A stretch of DNA of 64,000 bases from Beroe forskalii (Eukaryota > Ctenophora > Nuda > Beroida > Beroidae), in the NCBI GenBank assembly GCA_011033025.1, contig WFMF01000158.1, positions 62,001 to 126,000 of the forward strand, written 5' to 3'. The position numbers were made by a program, and so were the translations under genes. A model generated the notes under the pieces. The model was given only the letters and a program-made list of their open reading frames with translations. It ran no database searches and was not told where the DNA came from. Within the stretch, counting starts at the first letter, position 1, and each line of letters begins with the position of its first letter. This document shows, one piece after another, positions 45,401 to 57,400 of this stretch.

Positions 45401-48400
45401 GCTCATCATTATTTAAAGATTATTTCTTTAACCGCATCAACACAAAACTTTTTCTTTGAGAAGCTGCTTCAAAAGAAAGAGAGTGGGGTATAAATGTCTG
45501 ACTCAGTGCTGGTGGATCAGTTCAAATATACGATCAACAAAGTCAGCACAGATGTTCAGGTCACCCTAAACTCCACTGGAATAACAATCTCAGAAGCAAC
45601 GGGGCTGTATTCTCACAACGTCGAACATGTTCAACTTTCCGATATTATCGGTGTTCAAATCCGTGGTGGTGTCAAGGAGTTAGTTCTCAGTGATGTCAAA
45701 GATGGTGTCAAGGACCCAGTTACTGATGCTGATTCCAATGATGAAGTTAGTCTTGTAATCCATTGTTATCCTCTCGTTAAGAGAAGGTTTCGGGACATAT
45801 CTCGGCGATGTTTAAAACAAATCGTACTCTCTGCTGTTCATCATGATGCCATTGGTGATAACATAAAGCAGTGCGTCAAGTGGAAACAAGGGATATCTCT
45901 TATCGTTCATGGACCTGAAAATCCGGATGACGCAAATCCCAAGCCAAAGCAGAGAACTTTTCTTGTTTTTGTTAACCCCGTCGGGGGTAGCGGTGTTGCT
46001 GAAAAAATCTGGCAGAACTCAGTAAAACCGTTCCTTGATATGGCTGGTATTGAGAGTGATCTTATTCGCACCAAGTACAGCGGACACGCTCGGGACTATG
46101 TCAAAGACTCCGGTGACCTTCACAAGTACTCAAGTATTCTCACAGTATCAGGGGACGGTTCTGTTCACGAAGTAATCAACGGACTTATGAGTCGTGACGA
46201 TGCTGCCGAAGCTATCAAGATACCATTGGCAGTGATTCCCGGGGGCTCAGGTAATGGGTTATGTGGGGCTGTTCTACACCAATCAGGAGTCCCTCTGACC
46301 CTAGAGGATGCTGTGTTCGTTGCAATCAGAGGAGTACCAACCCCCATGGATGTGGTTAAAGTGGAGCAAGGTGAAGGCGTCATGTGGTCCTTCCTGTCCG
46401 TTTGCTGGGGTATTCTGAGTGCAATAGACATTGAGAGTGAGAAAATGAGATGGATGGGTGAAACTAGGTTTACCATGCAAGCTATCAAACAAATGTGGCG
46501 TAATCCTATAATGAAGGGAAAACTCTCCTTTGCACACTTTGATAGACTTAAGTCTGTCAAGGATCAGTCTCAGATGGCAATAAAATCTGTGACTGAGAAG
46601 CTACCGATTGCCAAGGAACCCGGTGTCATGACTGGGGTGAGCAATTTCCTAAAGAAAGCAGAAGAATGTACATCTAAAATTCAGGAGTCAGCAGAAAGCA
46701 AATTGGTCAAATTTGCCCCTTCGCCAATAGTTGATTCAATGCAGAAAGTGATGGACAATGTTGATGGTGTGGGTCTCAATGACAAGATTCCTAGTTCATG
46801 GTGCTCTATTGAGGGCGAATTTGCCACCGTTATGGCTTTCTCTTCAACCCACATTGCCCTTGGATTTCAAACCACTGAGAACATGGAACTTGATTCAGGG
46901 TTTATTCAAATCATGCACTCCAAAGGACCGTCTAAGCGGGACTTTATTCGGTACCTCAATCAGAAGTGCAAACCTGAGGACAACGAAACCAGTACCATAC
47001 ACTTTGAAAAGGTCCGGGCTTTCAGACTAGAGCCTGATGTTTCCGAGGAGGGATCCTACATTACTGTTGATGGGGAGTTAGTGCCCTACACTCCCCTTCA
47101 TGCATGTATTCACAAGGGTTTAGCACGTGTTCTGTGTTTACCTGCTCCTGATAAGGCGTGGAGTTAGGTTCAAGGTTTCAAGTTTATAGTCTAAGCTCAG
47201 CAAGAGATTCTACGGCTGCCTTATTTTATGTTGCTGGTTTGGGATTAATTTGGCGTCTTAATGAATAGGGGTTAAAACAAATGGTTCACACTTATCATGA
47301 TGTAGTGAATGACATTTTTCTCCGATAATTGGATTAAACCTGAGATACAGTTTAAACTTATTTTTAACCTATACACATTATACATCTTCAAAACCTGAAC
47401 TTTGATGTAAAACGTTTTAATCTTTTTTTTATACAACATACACTTCTTTAGTTCTTTCTTAATTTTCAATAGCCTATAGGTACTCGGCAAATGTTTTCAG
47501 CTCAAAAAATTAATTCAAATTTTAATGAACTCCGCAAATTTACTGAAAACAGCATTTGAGGTGTGTATCTTTTAAAATAATCTGTAACATGAGAACACAC
47601 TACATCACGAATTTTAAGGGTGAGTCCTTTAAATTTAAAACCCTGAACGTTGACACTTTTTGAATGTACATTATACACACTGTACATTATTAAACACTCG
47701 TGTATACATTGCCATGTCATATATTGAGAAGCCTAGTACTTGTCAACTAATGTACATGATGCTGATTAACAGCGATTGTGTGTGCTGGCAAGCAGTAAGC
47801 AATTAGAGGTCCCGCGTCATCAACTCACCATTCTACGCCCTGATGATGACGTCACTTTGAGACGTTTATTTTTAGCGCGTAACCTCTCTGTGATATTGCA
47901 AGCAAGGAAGGAGTAATAAGCTCGACATAACATCATACACTCAGTTTTTTTAATAAGAAACTGTCTATAAGAAACTTAGCCTAGGATTTCCGAAAATTTA
48001 AGAAACTTAGCCTAGAATTTCGGAAAAATTAAGAAACTTCACTGATTTACAATTAAGAAATTAAGAAATTTCTAGCCTAAAATTTTGAAATTTGTGTATA
48101 AAATCCTATTGCAACTGAAATTCTTTTAACATGATACGTCTGGCTTCTGGGGGCTGCGCCCCCAGACCCCCATTTTTTGATTGTGAACATTCCGAAACTA
48201 ATCTAGTACTTCTATTGAACTTCTATTACAGTATTACACTGGATATGTGATAATTGATCATAATATAGAATAGAAATTTAGAAAATGAATCTTTCATGAT
48301 TTTTCGGTTTAAAGTAACATGCCAGATACTAAAGCACAAAACAGAAATTTAGAAATTGTTGTTGCGACAGGACACTATTACAGTTCCATATCTATTTCCA

Positions 48401-51400
48401 AAAGTTCCAAGCATTATATGATTTAGATATTATCTAAATTTCAAAATTTCAAACTTTTTTGGAAGAACATTTGATGAAGATCCCTGAACATTATTGTATA
48501 CAGCTGCACAAATCTTTTAAGATAGGTACATGCTTAAAAGTGTATAATTTAACTGAAAATATCAGAAGGTTCGATTCTAATCCTCAACTACAGTCTACAC
48601 AGTAGGTTCCTATGTTGGAAATTTCGTAGACATTTTTCGTACGGTATGTCGGTATGTAGAATTAAGAAACCGATTAAGAAACTTTTAGGCTCAAAATCGT
48701 GAAAAAATAAGAAACTTTTAGCCTAGGATTTCAATAAGTTTCTTATAAAAAAAACTGAGTGTATATCGGTTACATGGTGGTAGGCTATAAGTTGTGGTTG
48801 AAATGGATCATGATATATGTGTGTGTATTTAGACAATTTGCGTGTAGGCCCTAGGCCGTGTACCTATGTATGCACTGTATGGAGGTATAGTGAATGTATA
48901 GCAATATGTGTGTATCGAATGTACAGTGTAGTTTGTACAATTTATCATTATTACTCGTCGAATGATTGAAGACCACTCTTACGCTCCGTCGCTCCATTGA
49001 TGATCAAATTTTAATGTTTAAGTTATATTATTATCTACGGACCACAGTCCAGAAGTGCTGCAATCTGATCAACTCTTGTCAGTATTTCAATAATGTTAGT
49101 GAGAAAATTGAAAACATCATGCTGTTTGTGAGATTCATTAGCGAATTATTGATTAGCCAATTTATTGAAGCAATAATTAATGAAAATATGATAAATAAAC
49201 CCTGATAAAGTCATCGAAATAAACTACATTCATAATGAAAGTAAATTTTATTGTGTAAAGATGTAATAATGCTTTTTTTGACTGAGAACCAGACGTATGT
49301 TCTTATGTTCTCTATTGAACGGATTTCGATCGATCACTCTTCAGACAAACATCTTCAAAACCATCATCACCAATCTAAATGTTGATTATTATAAACCGTA
49401 CGTTAATATATTTTATTATACGTAATTTATTACACTACATGCTTACATGACAGGTGCAATGTAATTATCCCATATATGGTACTGGGGAGATAGAGAGGGT
49501 ATTTATATTATTTAACTCACATTTAAACAGATTGCACCCACGAAACACGTAAATGATTGGTCGATATAGTATATATGGAATACGCCCGGGCATATTTTGG
49601 GGATTATTTGTTGACAAGGTCAACAGTTTGGGGTCAGAACTTTATCTATTCTATGTTTGTCATATACCCATACATCTTTATTCTTTATGACGAGGACCTT
49701 TATGGCATGGTCCAAATTGTGAACTCAGTAGTAGTGGTTTTGACTTTTGAGGCCATAAATGTGGGGTTGTAAAATGCAAGGTTGTGATGGGGTAAAATAA
49801 GGTTTGTTGTTAACGGCCCGGAAAGTTGGAGTCAGTAGCCCTGCTCTTTGGACAGGATTCCGTTATCTTCACCTGTAACTTATCTTAATAGCGTCATCCC
49901 CACTCATTTTGTCAAAGACACCTCTCATTTGAGAGATAACAAGATATTGGTAGTTTAGTGGACTGCATATGAAGTTCTTCTACCAAGAGATAATGATAAT
50001 ATCAATATATCTCTGTATAGCGGCAATATGCTAAATTAGTAACTCATGACGTCATTGTGACGTAGTTTGAGGCTATTAATAGAATGTATGATAATAGCAT
50101 GATAGATAGGTACCCTACTAACCGACTATCTGTATATTAACATATTAATAGCTTAGGTGTATTTATAAAGATTGTAATTTGGGGATTTTTCGGAAAAATC
50201 CCCATATTTTTACCCACCATGACCGTTCAAAATGACGTCATTTTCATACCATGTTAACTAGAGTAATGACTTGAGAAAGATCCCCAAATTACAACCTACC
50301 AAATTTGTAAAGTTGTAAACACCAAAATTTTACTTCACATAAATACACCTCCTAAAGTAACTCTCTACAATTAGTAAGATTTTAATGCTATTGATTCTCA
50401 GGCTCCACATGGACGAATAGCTGCCAAGTCACACCAATAATACGAGCTGCAGATGAAATACGCATAATCATACGCATATTATACGCATTATTAACCATGC
50501 ATTTCCTATGCATCCGAAAAGGAGCAATCTTTGTAGTAGAGCGCATTATAATGTAAAATCAGCCTTGCTTTTCACATACCACATAATTATTCGGAGAGTA
50601 TTGTGCTGATTACAATATTTGTAATGAAGCCATTCAGCATCGCAAGGCTCATGTGCAGAGGTTATAAATAGATACATGTGGATACTCTTTTCTATGCAAC
50701 ATTATCAAAGATTTCTGATTAATTGTAACTGGTTAGCAGCGACTTGTCTAAATGTTTTGTATTCCAGAATGATGTCAAATTGTGTGTTAGAGTAAAATAT
50801 TAGAATATTGTCGGAGTAAATCATTTTCAGAATGAACTGATGTTAAAATGAACTGCTCTTAGAATAAACTGCAGTTAGAATAAACTGCTGTTAGAATGAA
50901 CTGCTGTTAGAATAAACTGCTGTTAGAATAAACTGCTGTTAGAAAAGATTGCAGTTAGAATGAACTGCTGTTAGAATAAACTGCTGTTAGAATAAACTGC
51001 TGTTTGAACTAACTGCGGTCTTGCCGGAGTGGTTCCATTTATAGGATTTATTCCAACTACATGAGCTCTCTGTTCAAGCCTTTACCTATGTCTGGCTGGA
51101 ACTTCATTATATTCAAAATGAATGGAACGTATCTGATTTTGATTCTTGTCATGATCGTAAAGATCAAAAATGGAGGTTGATTACCATTAAAGTGATTCTG
51201 CTAAAATAGTTCATTACATAATCAATTTTGAAGAATAGAATTTCTTTATATAATACTCTAGTAGCCAGGTAGGGTTGAGTATGCATTTTAGACGGCGTTT
51301 GTTTTGAGGGTTGGAATGGCTTCGTTTGGTTGATACAAAAAAAGTTTGTGGGGACTCGTTAACTGTAAGTGTGGCGTTTGGCCCAAATTTGGCCCAAATC

Positions 51401-54400
51401 CAAAATTGGACCATACGCGAACTTTGAGTTGGGCTATCTCAGCTTCCTTGTGGATTTGGGAGCAAACGTTGGTGTTTAAAATGACCGCAATGGTCGAAAT
51501 ATGCCAGGCGGACGATGGTTCCAAGACGGTTTGAGCTTTATTTTCCGAGATATTTACGATTTTGTTCATGCGCTGTAAGCGCATAGGCCCAATAACCACG
51601 AAATTTCTATCTTTCTACAAACTGAGTAATTTACAATCAAAAAATCATCTTGAATTGACTTTTTACATGTCAGATTGATGACCCTGGACTCTTGTGATCA
51701 ACATTAGGCCTATTTGTAGCCTGAAAAGCCTCGTATTACTTGACTTTCAACCCATTTCTATGCTATCGCATGGGTAAAATCAAGTTTTTGGTGGCATATT
51801 AAATGACGCATATATCCTTGAATCCATCTAGTACAATGATATCTCGTCTACTGCTACTCAGTACTTAGGTAATCTTTTGCCAAAATAAAAGATACTCAGA
51901 TATGTGATATTTGCATCAAGTGGATTCTTTCCAAGTCTCCACGACAAGATCATTTAGCTCACCTCTACAGTAGATGCAGGCCACTCCTTCCTTCTCTGAC
52001 CGGATGTTATAGATAGAAAGTATGCTGTGGATGTACTTTTCAGATGGTCCTCATCTCCTGTGCTGCTTCCAACATCTGCCAACAAATTCATCACCATCAG
52101 AGCAGAGTGTCCTTTCATTCGAAATATTTCTCATCCTGATCTACCGCCTTCAGCTCTAATCCTCACCATTGTAAAAGTTTCAGCTATCGCTCTGATAAGT
52201 CAGAAAAGAGTTGGGGATTGGAGAACCATCCTGTCCAATGTTGATTATAGCTATAAGTCCCATATAACTTCAATTTCATTCCATTTCTTTGCTATCACAT
52301 GGGGTTAAACCAAGATTTTGACTGTATAATTGGTGCATATACCAGAAGAAACCTAAAATTTCAGGAGAAAACTGAAATTTTATTTCGTTACATATATCAA
52401 TTATCAAGTTACAGCAATTAATATCACATGAAATATCATAAATCACTTATCATCAATGATAATGGATGGGAAGCTAAATTTATCTAGCTGTCCGTTTTAA
52501 ATAGCTGTTTTTATTGTTACAAGTGTTGATTGTTGAATGGCCCTGCTCATTTCACACATTGAGACTTGCTACCTGTTCAAGGTAGGTTTCAACTAGAGGT
52601 GAAATGCAGGGTCACATGGCTGGTGGCTTGCTGCTTCCCTTAATGTACCTCCAATATCATTGGAGCATTGAATACGTTTTGCCAAAGTTGTTGGTAACAG
52701 CAATGGACAGGATGGACGATGGTTCTTCTCCACTCCCTAACTCTTTCTGACTTATCACAGCGATAGCTGCAACTTTCACATTGGTGAGGGATGGAGCTCA
52801 AGGCAGTAGATCAGGGTGAAAAATATTTCGAATGAAAGCTTCTTCCAGCCAGGACACTCTGCTCTGATGGTGATGAATTTCTTGCAGATGTTGGAAGCAG
52901 CACAGGAGATGAGGACCATCTGAAAAGTACATCCACAGCATACTTTCTATCTATAACATCCGGTCAGAGAAGGAAGGAGTGGCCTGCATCTACTGTAGAG
53001 GTGAGCTGAATGATCTTGTCGTGGAGACTTGGAAAGAATCCACTTGATACAAATATCACATATCTGAGTATCTTTTATTTTGGCAAAAGATTACCTAAGT
53101 ACTGAGTAGCAGTAGACGAGATATCATATTATCATTAGGTACTAGATGGATTCAAGGATATATAAGTCATTCAATATGCCATCAAAAACTTGATTTTACC
53201 CATGCGATAGCATAGAAATGGGTTAAAAGTCAAGTTATACGAGGCTTTTCAGGCTATAAATAGGCCTAATGTTGATCACAAGAGTCCAGGGTCATCAATC
53301 TGACATGTAAAAAGTCAATTCAAGATGATTTTTCGATTGTAAATTACTCAGTTTGTAGAAAGATAGAAATTTCGTGGTTATTGGGCCTATAGGCTTACAG
53401 CGCATGAACTAAATCGTGAATATCTCGGAAAATAAAGCTCTAACCGTCTTGGAACCATCGTCCGCCTGGCATATTTCGACCATTGCGGTCATTTTAAACA
53501 CCAACGTTTGCTCCCAAATCCACAAGGAAGCTGAGATAGCCCAACTCAAAGTTCGCGTATGTTCCAATTTTGGATTTGGGCCAAATTTGGGCCAAACGCC
53601 ACACTTACAGTTAACGAGTCCCCACCAACTTTTTTTTGTATCAACCAAACGAAGCCATTCTAACCCTCAAAACAAACGCCGTCCAAAATGCATACTCAAC
53701 CCTACTTGGCTACTCGAATAATAGTGAAAGTTATGAAAGGCATTACCTCATGTTACTTACTTACTAAATTGTGCAGAGCTTGAGAGGATCGATGATATTT
53801 TTACCCGTCAAGATTTGAGTAATAATATAACTAGGTAGGTGGTTGAGAGTGGCGTCATTATATCGATACCCTGAATTGTTATTGAAATATTATATTGAAA
53901 GCGTAAAAAGGCTGATTCTTCTTATATTTTAGAAATGATGAACGGAGTGAAACTATTACTGCTATACTGTTTAAAATGCACTTACAATATCATTTCATGT
54001 TGCAATTTTCTAATATAAACGCAACTTAAAATATATACAGTAATGAGATATTATTTTTGTGATGTGTTGCGCAATGACAAAAAATGTTGCACAATATCAG
54101 TATTTAGTCATTTGGATTTCATCACAAATTTTAAAGAACACTCCTCAGTACTCTGAAATGATCCTCAAAATCTCATAATTCCAAGAAATGGGTGTACCTT
54201 TTCAAACTATATAAGTCTCAAACTATATTAAGTGAGCTACATATGTTATACCTAAGTCCTTAATCTGCAGACGGCTCAAAATTCCATTTATTCAGCGGAC
54301 AATCTGGAATTGGTACTTCCTGAATCCCGAGCAGATTGCTGCAAACTTTAATAATCAGACGTCGTGTGTTTTAAATGCCTCGAAAAATGCTTCACAGGGT

Positions 54401-57400
54401 TTGCAAATTATGTTCAAGAAATAATAGGTAAGCAATTTCCGGTATAAGCCTGTACCATGTAGCTTGTGTTTATGATTCAAATAAACCCACTAAAATTTGA
54501 TGCCTCATAATATAAACGAAAATGTCTTTTTCTTAATTCTCCATATTGACAAGCTCGAATTTTAGCTGCAAGAATCATTCTTTCATCAACGAAAGGACCC
54601 AATTGAATTGATGAACTCGCTAATACATACAAATGCTACCTAAGATGATAAGCTTATTAACTTTGCAGGTACATACATGACGTGCGACGAGCGGAGGCTG
54701 AGAAAAGTCTCCTGGACACCTCAGCTACCAAGATACAAGCTCACTTCCGTGGCTACAGAGCCCGGAGACAGCTTCTGGAACAGAGCAAGAGGGTCTCCAA
54801 GTTCCAGATACGGTTCAGGGAGTGGTTGAGGGAGAAGAAGGAGAGGGAGGAAAGAGAAAAGGAGGAGGAGGTGGAGGGGGAACTCCAAAATAGGAAGGTA
54901 CAATTAGGGATTTATTATTATAGTTAGGATAGGATCTTCTATCTCAAATTATTTTCTGAAACTTCTCGGCTGAGGATACATCCAGGATGAATGATATTCC
55001 ACTTCGTCTGAAGACGGGCCATCTTTCTCAGAGATAATTCCTCAGAACTAATTCCCCAGGCTCGTATGAGACGAAGACAGAGATTATTGGAGGAAGCTAG
55101 CAAGTTACAGACACTTCCTGCTCATCAGATTCCTACACATCAACATCAGGTGAGAGAATATAGATTATTGATATCACGACGGGTCGCATCAATATATTGC
55201 CATAACTATTTTCCTATTCTATGAACTTTTTTGCTAGAATTTGAAAATGAAAAGTCAAAAAATGTTTTTTATTACTTTTTAAGGTTTCTCATTTCATCCA
55301 GCATTTTTTTCAGATAAAATGAACCTTCTTGTCGAGTAAGATACTGTTTCATTGTAAATATCTAAGTATCTAACTAGCTAACTCTAACGTATCCGAAGTC
55401 ATGAGGCCTTTCATCAATACTTCAATACCTACCAAGCCAAAGAAAAGCTTACAGATCTAGTTTCCAGAGATATAAAATATAAATAGCAAACGTTTCGATA
55501 CTGCCCTTTGATAAGTATCAGACAGTACTCCAATACGTGTCCTCCGTTGCAGACACTGGACAGCAATCCCAATTAGTTTTGGGGATTGAAATTTGGTATT
55601 TTTGAAGCAGGGTTAGACATATTGAAAAGTGGGGAGATATAATTTGAAACCATCGCTGTAGACGAGAAGAAAGGAAAATATGCTTTGACATGGAAATATT
55701 GGAAAGGTTTGCGTTGTAGGACTAAAGATTAGGTGTTTCGAACTTTCATATTTGAGACCCCCAGTTTTGGGAATAAGAATTTATGCAATTTCCCTTTGAA
55801 TACCTCCCTTTCCATTCGTAACACTGAGTGTCTTATTAACTACTTAGTTGTAAATTGTAAGAGTGTAAACGAGGAAAGATTTCATTCCAGTTCGACAAGA
55901 ATTTTTCCTTCAAAAGCACAAAGCTAAGCTACAATAAAAAGTCTCATGTCATTTTCTTGAAGTTTTATTTGAGACTGCTATGTAGTAGACATAGCCTATA
56001 ATAAAAGTATAAAGGTGTCCGACCTGTCGAATTAGCGCCTCTTATTGCAATGTTTTGTTGCAGAAAGAAGGGGGGTTGAGGGTCAGCTCAATTTTGGATA
56101 TTAAACCGTGATAATGATGTCATTCACTGTCGGTTTTATTACTTTTTTAGTTGTACCTATGAGACTTTTATAAAATATATAAATCGACTTCAGCTAAAAT
56201 TTCATTTTGTCAGCCTATAAACTCCAAATCGCGATACAGTACTTTTTCATTTTGAAGTTTTTTCTTGGAATCACTCCAGTTGTATGCAGAAAGCAGCAAA
56301 TGACAGGAATTCGGAGAGCCAGGCAGTACTTGGATACATAGAGAGAATTTTAATGATTTCAGGGACAGTTCTGTTTGGCGCAGATGGCAATGAACTTGCA
56401 GGAAACAGTGGTGGTATTGGTTGCAATCAATTAAAGAATTATTAACTGTGCCATGTTTGAAGTTATCTCTCCCTCACCTTGGCTACGTAATGTATCTGTA
56501 ACCGGGCATAGCACGACCACTTGAGCTCTATAGCTGTGAAGGAAGCCCATTGACACAGCAATGAAAATCGATTTGTACTTTGTTACTCGTAGTTACTCAT
56601 AGGAACTATGGGTAAATCAATAGGCCTACCTGCTGACACATTTGGATGGGAACACTGTCACATCAATAGTAGTAGAGTTAAAGTAGCAATACTTGGCACC
56701 AGCAGCCAGCCAAAATAATTGAATTAAATGCGTTGTAATACAGTGGGAGAGTGAGTAAGGAACTTTCAATATCGACAGCACAAGTGTAAGCTTGCCCACC
56801 GTCCCTTGAGACTGTCTTGGCAGATTGGTCAATATCATGCCGATTTCGGGATCCTTATTAATCCTTGTAATTTGAGTTTCTGAGGGCAGTGTTTCAGGTG
56901 AGGAGCGTGGCAGCGAGTAAGATCCAGGCCATGTGGCGGATGTGGGCAGCTAAGAAGGAACTGGTGAAGATGAGACAGATTAGGGAAGAGAACAGAGCTG
57001 CAGCCACCATCCAGAGACATTACCGTTCTTACAGGTGAGTTATGACTGATGATTCCCCCGATTATCTGTACTCTATACCTTCCTACCTTGGTGCGATTTT
57101 AACGCCTCTAGGCGCCCCAAAATCAGGCCCAGGAGGGCAGGAGAACAGTAGCGGTGTCATGATAAGTGAGGGCTTTAGTGTTTCAGGCTCCTAGTTAATG
57201 TATTATCTATCGCTTTGATGCCCTCCTAGTCAAGAAGTGTCACGATAATTTGGGGTTTTAGCATTTCTACTGTTGCTCTGTAGTTACTTTGGTTATATCT
57301 GATCGACTCTCATCTCTCATCTCTCAATATCAATTATCACCCAGGAGAGGTGGTGTCATGCCTCGATTATGTCAGTGTTTATCGTTTCTGGCTAATCTAT

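Noticed and set aside
51288-53721. Mirror ~100-codon frames in both arms of the inverted repeat (for example starting MNISENKA)
   Set aside because: They are the same DNA duplicated in inverted form; no domain is seen, and low divergence alone keeps the frames open.
54273-54429. Open stretch after CTGCAG that phases with the last N-terminal IQCB1 exon and ends near ATAG|GTAAGC
   Set aside because: It runs into TAA TAG before the donor, and skipping it gives a direct join to 54669 that is in phase and matches the human IQCB1 order.
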